A stretch of 64,000 nucleotides of DNA from Gordionus sp. m RMFG-2023 (GCF_954871325.1 NC_088778.1:9953743-10017742), one strand, 5' to 3'. Counted from the first letter of the stretch, positions 11,790-25,220 are shown. Made by a program: numbers and translations. Notes: generated from the letters alone by a model not told the origin.

Positions 11790-13345
11790 ACATGAGGAGG
11801 TGCATCTAGGTTATAGCACCATGGATTGATATGCTATGCGACCTACAAATTTCCATTGAGATTGGCGTAGGTAAAAACCTTCTCGAGGGTCCCCCGAAAT
11901 TAAACCCATCTTTTGGCCGAGTGTCTTGAAAAATTCCAATGCTCTAGGTCCAAAAGTACCGATTGTGTCAGAAACAATCGGAGTTAGAATTTGGGAATGG
12001 TAATGTATTTATTGATCTATCTAATTTCCAGCCCTAACTAAGGAATTAGAGCAAAAGGAAGGTGCAAAGCGATCAACGCATGTATAATCACAGGCTAGCG
12101 GGATTCCTCTGCTCCATGGGATAAGAGTCATTCCTTCTGGCCTGATATTGTTCTCGAGATTAAGACCTGCAGGTTCCAAAGTTGATGGAATATTAGCTGA
12201 ACGGAGAGTTCTAGCATTAATCGAATTTATTGCTTGGTGACCATGGATGGCGGCCTTTAGAGAAAAGACAGTGATAGTAAAGAGGGTGATGACCTAGACT
12301 GTCTATAGGGAGCTGACACTTTTTGCAAGAGGAGGGTGTGACGACATCACAGCCTAAACGAAGACCTATTCCTATCCGAAGTACTTCGTTGGAAAGAAGC
12401 AGACCAAGGTTGGAGCTAGGGATAGCCTCAAGCCATGCATATCCCGTGTTGAAATGATGATGGAGAATTACTACTCTAATTTAAGGGGGGGGGAATCAAT
12501 ACTTTGATTTAAAGGTGGGGGGAGGAGAACCAATACTATGATTTGTTGGAGAGGGGATATCTGGGTTAAAGATCAAGGAAATGTCCTTAAAAGCAGCGTT
12601 CGAGTAAAGGTATTCAACGGAATGCTTGCTGGATTAAAGGTACCCAATCTTGTTGCCTGGAGGATAAAGGAAAGAAAGCATTAGGAGCATTAGACTTCCA
12701 TAGTTCTAGTGCCAATTCCAGATGGGGATCTGTAGTTGTGGTAAAAATTTAGTAATTGTTTGACTTTTGGTGAATGATGAGAGAAAAGCTGCAATACTCA
12801 ATAAGGCCGGGGATCGAAAGCCTATACCCCCAAATTTACATGGAAGAGGGGCTTACATCCAGGAATGGGCGAGAATTTGAGGTTGGGTATTGATTCAAGA
12901 GAGATTTTAACTTTAAATTCAAAATCTAGTAGCATATTCTAGAATTGGAAAAGAGGAGCGAAACGGAAGGCGTGCAATATTTTTGGGATATACAGGAAGA
13001 ATGCATAATGAGATGGTAAAAATCCTAAAATTTTTTGAAGTCTGTCAAATTCTATAGTCGTTTCATGAAATTTAAAAAGACACATGACCATAGCAAGCTG
13101 ATATATACGTTGAATATTCTGGGAATGTGTTACAAAAAGAAGGAATGAAATATTCTCTCTTAAGGGAGTTAAATGCATTGTTAAAATCTAATTTTTTAAA
13201 AAATATTGTTTGATTTGTGGAGTAGATGGCGTGTGATGTGAGAAGCAGCTTACACCTTGCACTAAAACCTGATTGGCGAGGAAGTAAAATATTTGAAAGT
13301 TTTGCCTTTAATCGCCAACAAATGATTTTGGATATGATTCTTCGG
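11790..13345 (-). pseudogene. decayed LINE-type reverse transcriptase
   Basis: Read on the minus strand, successive short blocks belong to one retroelement protein, N to C: a palm-type block LDFNNAFNSLKREYF near 13200; APLPCKFGGIGFRSPALLS near 12830; AWLEAIPSSNLGLLLSNEV near 12400 followed by RIGIGLRLGCD and a CxxC; LEPAGLNL with RPEGMTLIPWSRGIPLACDYTC near 12130; and VSDTIGTFGPRALEFFKTLG near 11960. I have seen these phrases in widespread eukaryotic non-LTR RT proteins; the clade is not resolved. The blocks lie in different frames with stops between, so the copy is long dead. A pyrimidine-rich tail follows on the minus strand. Catalytic motifs beyond FNNAFN were not found. Confidence 0.7.
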
Positions 13346-13426
13346 AAGAATATTTGCTATACATATTATATTTGAATTTTACAATCAATAATATAATATA
13401 TATTAATAGGGAGAGAGTGTTATACC

Positions 13427-13700
13427 AGGGCAGGTAATTTCTTCCCAAATGAACCGCCGTTACTGGCTATTTAGAAAGTAATGCGTTACTCGTTACTTGA
13501 ATTTAAACCATCGCGAGTTTATAACCATAAATGTATTTTAAGATACTTTAATGGTTATAAACTTTTCATAGAAATATGATCATGAAAAATTTCAAATTCA
13601 ACTTTAACTTTTAACACGTCAAAAGTAACTTTTAATTTCTTACATTTTTCCCAATAAATTTTTTTTATAAAATTTACTCCGACTAAATATCAATTTTAAT
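13427..13700. repeat. dispersed repeat, copy 2 (partner at 5369)
   Basis: Starts CAGGGCAGGTAATTTC and continues with GTTACT and GTAATGCGTTACTCGTTACT words. It then follows the same block order as 5369-5600, including AATTTACTCCGACTAAATAT. No ORF. The CAGGG start hints at a hAT-like MITE but the other end was not found. Confidence 0.5.
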
Positions 13701-15879
13701 ATGCAGATGGGTGACTTAATTTTTGTAAATATATGACAGTTTTAAATGGCAACAAGTTTTTCCGGGTGATATATATGATATGGATGAACCTAGTACGTTT
13801 AGATTTTCATTTATTTACTTATGATTAATATTTTTATTTAAAAAAATTTTAAAAATTTAAAAATAATGAAGTGCTATGCACCGCGAAAGGCTAGATATTG
13901 CGCGGTTTTTTATATTTTTCTTAAATTTTTAAAATTTTATTTAATAAAAAAATTATGATTTTTATATTTTGAATTCTAACGTAGAGATTATGTAATAATA
14001 AAATTTCGTTTAAATATTTTGGAAAATTTACTTAACCGATTATTATATCCTTTCAATTTTTTTATAACAATATAATATAGTAACTAACTACTACTAAATG
14101 TTAATTGAAAATTATTTCACTCCAAAATTTAAAGACATTATGGGTGAAATTTATTTATGAATATGATCAAGGTTATATTATATTTGCTTTTCTTAAAAAA
14201 ATCACTTATCGATTAATTTTATTTCTAATTTAATAGCTTACTTAATAATTATTTATATTTAGAGATTATAATAATAAAAAAATTTAAATATTTTTAATTA
14301 TAACAATGATTTTTAAGGTTTATATTCTGTAATTTTTTTAAAATAGAATAAGATCTTAATCCTTATTCTAAAGGAGTAAAATAAAACTAAAAATATCAAA
14401 GTGGCCGTGAAAATGATAATTATTTTATTAAATCGATAATTTTGTATTATTCTAAGAAAATTTGTCCATTCAATATATAATTACCCTTTGTTAAGCCAAT
14501 GCTGTAGAAACCACTTTTACGGTGGAGACCGGGTTGGACAAGCATTTTGCTCTTTCGCGACAATATTTTATATTTATATATAAGCTAAAAACAATTATAC
14601 TGGCATCATTAGATTACAAAACAAAACAAAAAATTGAGTTAATTTTCTTCTTAGTCTGTAGAATCAGCAAAAGTCATAAAACCCGGGCCAGTTAATAAAT
14701 AAAAATAAATTTAAAATTTGATAAATAATACACTCTGTGAATTTTTTTTACAAATTGTAATGATTATATAATGATAAAAAATAGCAATTTAATCAAATAT
14801 ATTGTAATAGATATATCGCAGGTTAAGTGATTTAGGACAGGGATACTAATCGTAAGATATCGGTTTAAATAATAGTAACGATTTAGGTTCAATTTGCATA
14901 TTATATTATCGGTTCGAAAAACCATTTCATTTTTTCGCACACAAACTTATAATGAAGAGCATTTTTTACAATTTTATGAAATCCATACATAAAGCAACTA
15001 GGACTTAATGAGCATATAATTATACCTAATTTTAATTTATATACGAATATAAAACACTATTATTAGGATTGTTAACGCAGGAAGTATTTCCTAGAAATTT
15101 ATTGAAATGGAGGGTATGTTCCCAAAATTCCTAAATTTTTAAATATTTTTAAAGATTATTTTTAAAATGGTTAAATCACGTTTCTTATAAATAATCAAGA
15201 ATAGGTAGGATACATTCATTCAAAATATTTTCTAAGCCTAATAACAAATATCAGAGAGTCGGGCTCGGGCATATGTTTTTATTAGTATAAGAAATAAATG
15301 TTTTTTAAGTCAATAACTGAATATAATAGTAGAATGAATCGATATTATCAATTTTTTAAATTCATTGTAATTCAATAACTAATGTTTAGCTCTCAGTAGT
15401 GTTCTGATTCATATTCAATATTATCATTTTCTTTAATTTTTTTAATCAATTTTCCTGATGTCAGGATCTTCAATCGATTTCTGTTTTTGTAAGAATATCC
15501 CAAATCAACCTATTTCTTTCTAAAGAAAAAGTAAAACTAGGAATTGTTAGTCTCTTAATTGGGCATGGTTGGCAAACGGAATTGATTATTTCTTACGGAA
15601 ATTACTGATTACCATATAACTATTAAACATGTCGTTTATACTTCTGAAATTAATTATATCACTTAAAATATTTTAGTCGCCACCACCTTCGGGGACCTTA
15701 TATTTTTACTATTTTTTTCTTCAGATTTTTTTTAGAGTGTTTGACCATGACTGAATTTGACTTGTGACCGACTTGCCAACCCTGATTAATTGCATAAATT
15801 TTAAGAGTTAATACAAAAATTATATAAATGTTATAATTAAGAATTCATTTTATGGAAATATTTGATTATGAGGTTACTT
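13701..15879. other. AT-rich region, no gene seen
   Basis: About 2.2 kb of low-complexity DNA. GC patches near 13865-13900, 14500-14560 and 14865-14950 have no partner. The left end of the hAT relic at 15880 may lie in its last few hundred bases but its terminal repeat was not recognised. Confidence 0.45.
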
Positions 15880-16636
15880 TTCTTTGAGATTTGGATAATT
15901 CATTTAGAATCAAATTTTTATCTACAATAATCTCCTTATAAATATTTAATAGGGTTACATTTAAATGTTTTTTACCGGTGGTATCTCTAAAATAAGTTTT
16001 TAACCTTTTTAAAGTTGAAAAAGATCTTTCATTAGTGCAGATACGAATTGGTAAGGAAGCTAAAATAATTAATAATGTTTTGATATTTTAGGCAGGGAAT
16101 CTAAACAATTACACATGGAAATAGCTTGCATAACATTTTTTGGTTTTAAAGAATACTCTATTCTGTCAAGATTTTTTTACCAAAATTCGATATCACAAAG
16201 TAACTATCATATGTGAGATTACTGCATCAGCGTAAAAGATTTTCTTACTATCCTCTCGTGTTTCAAATGTAATCAACAGTTAGACTCGACCGGCAAAAGA
16301 AAATAAAAGCTTTTTAAAATAAAATTATGAATAATATTCTTTTCTTTAATTGAAATAAAAATTTATCAATAAGGGAAAAATTTATTTTATAAAAATCCTC
16401 AATCGCAGATGCATCAATATTTGAGCGATTGGATTGTCTAGAAACTACTTTGGTTTAAAAATTTAAAACCCAAACATATTGGCAATCTCCTTTACTTTCT
16501 CATATATTTCATGAAATTTTTCATCCATATTCTCTGAATTTGTTAATATTTCAACGCTCCATTCATAACCTCTAAATCCAAATCTATTTTTTGTAGCATT
16601 AATCACATGTATAATTAAATAAAAAATAAACACATT

Positions 16637-19302
16637 TGTTGTAACTGTTGAAAAAAAGAAGAAATAAATTTAATATAATACATCAAATGTCAGTTATTTT
16701 CTGACAGGGGAATTAAGTTTTCCTTGGGGGAAGAAGAGGAGGAGATAATCACGTGGGATTTCATTGTTAGTAAAAAGCCCTTAGTTGGAGATTTGGAGAT
16801 GTTGGATTAATGGTAGAAGATGTCAGCTGTGGACCTTTGGGAAATGAAGAATTGGATAATTATGATTTATTTATTTTTCTTAATGGATAGATATTAGATT
16901 GTTGTTTTATTTAATGAATAAATTTGGGTCGTCTTATTATGAAATATGGTTTGTTTTATTGTTGCGTTACCAGCTGACCAGGATCGGAAGATTTGGAGTG
17001 ATTCGGTTTTAAAGGTAAAACAAAATTTTTGTATATATATTGTATAATAAATTTTGACAATGCATAAGTACTAACCACTATACAAGAGTAGGTGAGATTA
17101 AGGGATGAGTTAAGAGTTTCTATACTTATATATTTAGCTTACAAAGGTAAAGATAGAAAGTATGTAATGGGTATTAGGCAAGAATATGGAAATAAGATCA
17201 GGAATTTAAGACACTAATATTTGGTATATTATCTTATGGTATATGGTACATCCAATTTTGATTATTATTTGATATGCCTTAAGACTCATTGAATGGTGTT
17301 ATAGGTATTCCGTCATAGGAAGATAAAAGACCTCATGATCAGCAGGACAGAAAGGATTGCTAAATATTTAAATATTTGAAATTTATAAAAATATATATAG
17401 AAATGGACTTTTGTAATAGAGTAGGTGTTTTATAATTATGCATTTTGGGTTTTTAAAGGGATGAATATGTGTGGGATATTTATTATTAATTAATGGTAAT
17501 ATATTGTATGTGTAATTTAGTTTCAATCAAGGTTGATATATTATTAAGTGATCTATTGAGGGGAAGTTATTGTTGTTTATTTTGAAGTAATTAACCATTT
17601 TAATGAAATAGGATGTAATATTATACATATGATATATTTAATTATGAATGATAATTTAAAGGAATTGAAGTATGATGAAGTCAGAATAATATCTATAATG
17701 TTAGATGTGGATAGTTATTTTGATTTAGTGTCTGCATTTGATATATATATAAATTGGGTAGGAATTTATATGATATATTAGATGATGGGAAATATTTTTT
17801 TTAAATTATGAAGTCTTTATATTTAATATATATATATTTTTTTTAAATTATAGATTTTTATAAAGAGTTTTATTTGCAATTATTATATTATTTTTATGGT
17901 ATGCAATGATGTGAAGGGAAAATATTTTTACAGATAAGGTCAGCCCATGTTGAGGGGTATGCCTTGAGATGAATAGTTTGCATACTGGGGAAAGTTTTTT
18001 TGGTGTAAATTTTTTTTTGTAAATTTATGCTGCGTATTACATTTTTATCTTTGTAATAATTTTATAGCACATCACTATTTACTATTTATTTATGAACATT
18101 TTTTTTTAAAGAAAAGACTCAAATTATTTTATATTGTGAAGGTATATTAAAAATTCTTTACGTATATACCATATAGCCCATTATATTCTCAATTTTTGTT
18201 ACTTTACATTCTACATTTTTGTGAATTTGTGCTAATTGTGATGACAGAGTTAGGTAGAAATGGTATATTTTTCTTAGGATACTGAGTAATTCCTAGATGG
18301 AAAATATTGTATTTTCTACATATTATATATTTGTTCCTTCATATAAAATATTAAATGTATTTATATACGTATGTATTGTAATTTTTTTTAAAAACTTTGT
18401 TCGGCAAAGTTTCGCTATTATTTTTAATACCTAAAGATGGATTTTTCTAATTATTTTAGGAAATATTAACAGAAATGTAGCTTTGTTTTTTTTCACATGA
18501 CCGAAGGAAAATTACATGTGTTGAAATTGCATTTCACACATAGACCATGTTTTCACATTACATTATTATATGTAAAATCATTATTTAATTACCATGAATC
18601 ATACCCAAATAATGTGTATTATAGCTCATATTTCCTAAATGTCTTAAAATGAATGAATTATTATGTTTTGCTGATATTACATTGTCCATATTAATGTTCC
18701 ATAGATTATAAATGCAGATACCCCAATGTACATGTCATTATCGATAATATGTGTTTTCGCGATTATATATTGAAAGGTATCGGCGATATTATATTATAAA
18801 TCATCATAAGGGAAGACGATTCGACAAATTCCCTGAACGTCTTCAAGGCGTCTCGATACAATTCAAAAAGGTGATTCGATACAATTCAAAGAGGTGATTC
18901 GATACAACACCACCACAGAGAGTGGGACACTGGGCTTGTGAAGGGGGGGGGCGAGTTGTAACTGTTGAAAAAAAGAAGAAATAAATTTAATATAATACAT
19001 CAAATGTCAGTTATTTTCTGACAGGGGAATTAAGTTTTCCTTGGGGGAAGTAGAGGAGGAGATGATCACGTGGGATTTCATTGTTAGGAAAAAGCCCTTA
19101 GTTGGAGATTTGGAGATGTTGGATTAATGGTAGAAGATGTCAGCTGTGGACCTTTGGATGTCAGCTGTGGACCTTTGGGAAATGAAGAATTGGATAATTA
19201 TGATTTATTATAATATATTTTTCTTAATGGATAGATATTAGATTGTTGTTTTATTTAATGAATAAATTTGGGTCGTCTTGTTGTGAAATTTGGTTTGTTT
19301 TA
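16637..19302. mobile_element. LTR retrotransposon fossil, non-coding, inside the hAT relic
   Basis: Direct repeats of roughly 320-350 bp lie at 16637-16958 and 18954-19302. They share a GTTGTAACTGTTG start and a GGTTTGTTTTA end. The 5-bp sequence ACATT flanks the element on both sides (16632-16636 and 19303-19307), and hAT sequence resumes exactly across it. A poly-G purine tract directly precedes the right LTR. The interior (about 2.0 kb) shows no gag or pol frame, so it is non-autonomous or badly decayed. The LTRs differ by roughly 2% plus a couple of indels, so the insertion is moderately young and later than the hAT it sits in. Confidence 0.85.
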
Positions 19303-19456
19303 ACATTGAATTGATATTAAAAATTGTGGCTTAATAATAGCATGCAAAAGATTCACAGCATATGCCGATCTCTTTCCTTGTTTGATATATAAAATTCCAG
19401 TGCTGCATGCTGTAAATACAACATAATATAGTCTATAAAAAGTTTCACCGACTCAT

Positions 19457-19794
19457 GAACAGGGCCATGTCTCCCCCTATAAGCGGGAGACTCCCGCAAT
19501 TTATTAGTTTACACGCAGACATCTCACTCCCGCAAAACTACCGCAATTGGAAATCTCCTGCAAAAATCTAACGCAATTTTTTAATTTCTCTCGCACAATT
19601 TTGTTTAGCATTTTAACGTTTTTAATATAAATATTTGAGACAGTAATTGATTATTTAAAATTTCTTTCTATCCTGTTTTATTTTCATCCAATAATAAATC
19701 AACATCATTCATTTCATTCATATTTTATCATTTTCAGTGTGTTTATGTAAAATATTATAGGGCTTGGCGCTTAATCATCACGTTCAGGTTAAAT
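19457..19794. mobile_element. small unidentified insert in the hAT relic
   Basis: This block interrupts the relic: hAT-like sequence stops at ACTCATGAA (about 19456) and resumes near 19795. The insert begins CAGGGCCATGTCTCCCCC and contains several CTCCCGCAA words in its first 120 bp. The CAGGGCC start resembles a hAT terminus, but no matching right end was found. Boundaries on the right are approximate. Confidence 0.4.
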
Positions 19795-19878
19795 TAAATA
19801 AATAGAATCTAGTTTGACAAAATCTTTTTAGTTTCTATTTTTGATTTTCAGTCAATGTCATGATACGTTTGAATAAAC

Positions 19879-22800
19879 CAGTGGCGTAGACAGGGGGGGG
19901 GGGTTTGGGGTCAAAACCCCCCCCATGAAAAAAAAATGTTTTTTTTTAAATTTTTTTTTTTTTTTTTTATAAAATAAAAAATTATTATTTTTTTATTGCG
20001 AATAATTATATTTAAAAAACGGTTTCAATTTAGAGAAATAAGATAATATATTATATATAATACAATATGAATATGAATATCACAATGAAATATATTTATA
20101 AAAAAAGGAGTTTTAATTTTAAATGATCACATCGTTTAAAAATATATATAAATTATATGAACTAAAATATTAAATAACAATAAAAGAATAAGATATATTG
20201 TATGTAAATAATTTCTGGCATAGTTAAATTTATTAAATAACAATAAAGATATTTTGTAAATATTTTCTGGCTTGGCATAGTTAAATTAGATATTTATAAA
20301 TTTAATTATTAAATATATATTTTTAAACTATATAGATAGTTTGTAAATTTTAATTTTTTATAATTTTTAAATATGGATATCTGTAAGTTTTTTCGTCAAC
20401 AACAAAAAGAAAAAGGTATATAAAAATTTAAGTTGTGTAATTTGAATTAGAAATATATATAGATAGATGTTGCTCTTGCTAGTAAAAATCAGCCATCAGT
20501 TGAGTTGGTTTTCGTTGTATCCTCAGATGACGAAGGTAATGGTATTATTTATAATATCTTTTATTTAAATCTTGCAATTAGAAAGACCAGACATACCATT
20601 ACCACTCCATGGGAAAACCAATGATGAGTTAGCTACAAAATCATCTGGAAAATCATCAAATGATGGTATAGTATTTATTTTAATTCCATTTTTTTTATTT
20701 GTAAATTATACTATTTTCATTTTGAGTTATTAAAATTTTGCAATGCACGATATTTAGTTATAATTTTAAAGTTAGTCATTTTTTTGTGTTATTTTGCAAA
20801 AGGTAGTACATTATAAGTCAAACAGAGTTAAGCAGTATTGAAAACTTGTATCTACAATACAAACAGAGTTGGGCAGGCCCTCCAGAAAAATAATCTAGAT
20901 ACAGATTTGTTATGAAAAAATGAATCTTAGATACAGATGATTTATCATTACCAATTAAACTAGAATAGTTTATAAAATACAGTTTTTATTATTTATTTGT
21001 GAAGAACATAATTATTTTCTTAAAATCTTTTGTATATACAATCTTGGGCAGCTTATAATATTTAGGAACTTATTTTCATAATTTAAATATTACTACCTTC
21101 TTCACTTCCATGAGTGTAAATCATCCTACAAATATAAAAATATTAATTAAAACTGGTAATGATATTCTATAGTAATTTCCTTCTACTTGTATCTGTCTTT
21201 AAATTTTTATTAAGAAACTTTGATATCTATCTGAGATACATTTTTTATAATCCAGATTTTTTTCTTGTGCTGCTCAGCTCTTAACATTGAAATTCATATT
21301 GAAATATATCATTTAAAATCTAAAAAAAATATAGAAACACCACACCGTTCTCAAAAAGATGTTTCACTTTACTTAAATTTTCATTTTAAAAATGATAATG
21401 AAAAATTGTTAGCTGTTGAAAATATTTGGATACCTGACAAATGTTATAAATTTCCATTGCCCTTGGGCAAAAGAAATTTAACCTTTCAAGCATCCTGGCT
21501 TAACAAATATAAGTGGCTTGCTTACTCAGCCGATGAAAAGGGCGCATTTTGTAAAGTTTGCGTCATATTTTCCCCAAGATATGCTGGAAATGGGTTACAA
21601 AAACTCAAAACATTGGTAAGTCAAGTGTACACAAGATGGAAAGATGCGCTCGAAAATTTTAATTATCATCAAAAAAATAAATATCATCTTAATTCCTGTG
21701 AGATAATGGATTCTTTAAAAGAAATCTCAATGAATCAAAAGATATCAATATCCAATGTATTGAATAAAAAAAATTTTGATATTGTTACAAAAAATCGATC
21801 AAGAATAATTATAATTATTGATGCTATCATTTGGTTAGGGAGGCAGGGCTTGGCGTTAAGAGCTCATAGGATATCTCCTGGCCCCCTAACACTTACATCC
21901 CCTTCTCACAATGAAGGAAATTTCAAGGAATTATTGAAATTTTTATGTAATAATAATGACAACTATCTAAAGCTTTTTGAAAGCTCCTCTAAAAATGCTA
22001 CTTACCTAAGTCCCACTATTCAAAATGAAATAATATCAATATGCAATCAGTTTATATTAAAGGAAGTTTCTTCAAAAGTCAAAGCATCACCATTTTTTAG
22101 TGTTTTGGCGGATGAAACTTCCGATATTGGTAATATTGAACAACTATCCATAGCAATAAGGTTTATTGATATGGAATCTCAGGTAATTATAAAATGAAGG
22201 AACTATTTGTTCAATTTATTGAATTACCTGACACTAAGTCAGAAACGATTGCTAATCAAATTATTAAATCACTTCAAAACCTGGATTTAAATTTAAATCT
22301 ACTGAGAGGCCAAGGGTACGATAAAGCTCCCTCGATGAGTGGCCATGTTAAAGGGGTCCAGTCAAGAATTAGAGAGCTTTATAGCACAGCTCTTTATGTT
22401 CACTGCAGTTCACATTGCCTGAATTTGATGATAACTGAGGCATGTGAAATTAGAGATATCCGGAACAGTTTACGTAAAAAGATTTTGATTTAATTGAAAT
22501 TTATTAGATTTTATTATGTATTATAGATATCTTTATATAATTTTTATATATTTTTCAAAATTTAGAAACAATATCGTCGGTTTGTGACTTCTTTACCCCA
22601 CCCAAGAAGAGGGAGATTTTTATCCAAACGTTCGATGAAATTGATTCAAAAAATTCAAAAAATAAATTCAAAAGATTTTGTCCCACAAGATTCATTGAAA
22701 GACAACAATCGGTGAAGGTTTTCATCGAGTTATATGAGGATATTTTTGCGGCACTGGAATCATACATATTACGCAAAGAAAAAGATTCCGCAGATGCGGA

Positions 22801-24590
22801 AAATCTTTTACAGGCTATTACGAAGCCTCAATTTTTAATTTCAATTCAATGTGTTTATTTTTTATTTAATTATACATATGATTTTAGCAAAATGTTACAA
22901 AAAATTGATTTGGATTTAAGGGAGGTTATGAATAGGGCAAAGGATATTGTTGAAATATTAACAAATATCAGAGATAATGTGGATGAAAAATTTCACGAAA
23001 TATATGAGAAAGTAAAGGAGATCGCTAATATGTTTGGGATTGAAATTTTTAAACCTAGAGTAGTTTCTAGACAATCCAATCGCTCAAATATTGATGCATC
23101 TACGATTAAGGATTTTTATAAAATTAACATTTTTATTCCACTTATTGATACATTTTTATTTCAATTAAAGGAAAGATTTATAAGTCACAATTTTATTTTA
23201 AAAAGCTTTTATTTTCTTTTGCCGGTTGAGTCTGAATTGTTGATTACACTTGAAACGCGAGAGGATATTAAGAACATCTCAGAGTTTTATTCTGATGATT
23301 TATTAGGGTCGTATGATAAGTTACTTTGTGATGTCGAATTTTGGTATAAAAATCTTGGCAGAATAGAGTACTCTTTGAGACCAAAAAATGCTTTGCAGGC
23401 CCTTTCCATGTGTAATTGCACTTTAGATTCCCTGCCCAATATCAAAACATTGTTTTTTATTTTAGCTACTTTACCGATTAGTACCTGCACTAATGAAAGG
23501 TCTTTTTCAACTTTGAAAAGGTTAAAAACCTATTTAAGAAATAGCACCGGTGAAAACCGTTTAAATGGATTAGCCCTATTAAATATTTATAAGGAGATTA
23601 TTCTAGATAAAAATTTGATTCTAAATGAATTAGCCAAATCTCAGAGAAAAGTAGACCTCTCTTTATAAATTCAAATCATATAATTGTAATATTTTCTTAG
23701 TCATAAAATTTTTATATGTAAAACTTAATTATAATGAATTTTTAGTCATGATATTTTTATACTATATTTATTAATAGTATTGCACCTACAATAAGAATTA
23801 TTTATATAATATACTCATTTGTATTAAATATAACTGTTAAATTATATTTTTTTAAATTGCATACAAGAATTACTTATATTTTTTTGTAATTTTATTTTTT
23901 TAAAATATAGATATTTACAATCAATTTTTAAAATAGTAATCTGTATAAAATTTCTAATTTTGAAATTTATTTTTTGTATATAAAATAAACACATAGTTAA
24001 ATAAAGGGTTTATACTAAATAAAATTGTTAAATTGTATTTTTTTAGCAAGAATTACATATTTTATTGCAATTTTATTTATTTAAAATATAGTTATTTACA
24101 TTCAATTTTTAATATAATAATCTGTATAAAATTTATATATTTTGAAATTTATTTTTTTATATATTATTAAAATAAATACATAGTTAAATAAATAAAGTTA
24201 ATAATAAATAAAATCTCTGCAAAATATTGTTATATGCCAAAATTTAATTAAAATAATTATTTTTAACATAGAATAAGATATATTGAGTTGATCATAAAAT
24301 TGGAAGGTTTGGGGGGAGGCAAATTTTTTTTACATCGAATAGATTGAATTAATATACAATTTACTAAACATTGATAACATTTTCAAAATAATGCTTGCAG
24401 TCGCTTATTAATTATAAATTTGGCAAAAATTTTAATTCTAATATTTTTTAATATTTATGCTGGCCTGGGTATAATACACAAAATATTGGCAAATTTTGAT
24501 AAGGGGGTTTGGGGGCGAAGCCCCAAAACTTTTTTCAAACCCCCCCCCCTCCCCCCCTCCCCCCATGGATCAATCCTGGCTACGCCACTG
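19879..24590 (+). mobile_element. nearly whole hAT DNA transposon with perfect 8-bp TSD
   Basis: Ends CAGTGGCGTAG and CTACGCCACTG are perfect inverted repeats, each followed inward by G/C homopolymer runs. GAATAAAC is duplicated exactly at 19871-19878 and 24591-24598. The element is 4712 bp and encodes a multi-exon TTF-finger hAT transposase. It landed in an older copy of its own family lying in the opposite orientation. The exact target duplication indicates recent insertion. Confidence 0.95.
20373..23668 (+). pseudogene. hAT transposase (TTF-type zinc finger / DUF4371 / hAT C-terminal), five exons, one frameshift
   Basis: Exons inferred from phase-consistent GT-AG introns: 20373-20415, 20467-20535, 20582-20665, 21278-22473 and 22566-23668. 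The first four joins all split a codon after its first base. Exon 4 carries the TTF finger (WLNKYKWLAYSADEKGAFCK, then CVIFSPRY) and the DDE core start FFSVLADETSD; then RGQGYDKAPSMSGHVKGVQ and HCSSHCLNL. Exon 5 has CPTRFIER and the dimerisation motif TNERSFSTLKRLKTYLRN, ending at a TAA after KVDLSL. One single-base shift near 22190, in a run of A, separates DMESQVIIK from KELFVQFIELP. Without it this would be a full-length enzyme, so activity of this copy is unlikely but the family may be active. The 612-bp third intron could hide another exon. Confidence 0.85.
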
Positions 24591-25220
24591 GAATAAACAA
24601 TTCCTTGGGTGGTGTGAAATAGTTCCAAACCAAAGATATTGTTTCTAAATTTTGTAAAATATATTAATTAGCATTATTAAAGATAATATATATTAAACAT
24701 ACATAAAAATATTAAAAACTAATAAATTCTAATTAAATTAAAATATGTTCACATAAACTGTTTCTAATGTCCCTTATTTCACACGCCTTAGATATAATTG
24801 AATTTAGACAATGTGAACAACATTGAACATAGAGGGCTGTGCTGTAAAGCTCTATTATCTTTGACCGCACACCTGTAACATGACCACTCAACCAAGTAGT
24901 CCATCATATCCTTGGCCTCTAATCAAGTTCAAACTTAACCCTAAGCCTTGAAGTGATGATATAATTTCTTCCCTATCGTCTCCGATTTAGTATAATTCAA
25001 TGAAATAAATTAAACAAACAGTTCCTCCATTTTAAAATCTCCTGACACCAGATCAATTAAACTAATGGCTATAGATAGTTGCTCTATATTGGCCACGTCA
25101 GAAGTCTCATCAGCAAAAACACTAAAAAATGTCAACTACTCCCCCCCCCTTCTCCCATGCCTAATCAGAAAAAACACTGAAAAATATCAACCCCCCCCCC
25201 CCCCACGCCTCAGCCACTAG

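Larger units (their letters stand above)
15880..25220 (-). mobile_element. old minus-strand hAT relic (TTF-finger subfamily), split by three insertions
   Basis: Minus-strand segments at 15880-16636, 19303-19456, about 19795-19878 and 24591-25220 are colinear with successive parts of the transposase of the intact hAT at 19879-24590. Examples are LLNIYKEIIVDKNLILNEL near 15900, the ASxxFFSVxADETSD block near 25110, and even the old intron at about 24640-24700. They form one element running right to left. Everything between is later insertion: an LTR fossil, a ~340-bp piece, and the young hAT. The N-terminal half is missing, since the DETSD block is followed almost at once by a poly-C terminus ending GCCACTAG near 25220. 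Frameshifts and stops are frequent. The left edge is approximate. Confidence 0.8.

Noticed and set aside
12939-13178. 79-codon minus-strand frame
   Set aside because: Lies in the decayed LINE but in a frame that does not carry the RT words; a by-product.
24591-25220. Reading this as an independent hAT fragment
   Set aside because: It is colinear with, and continuous across the young hAT's TSD with, the relic segments at 15880-19878, so it is one element.
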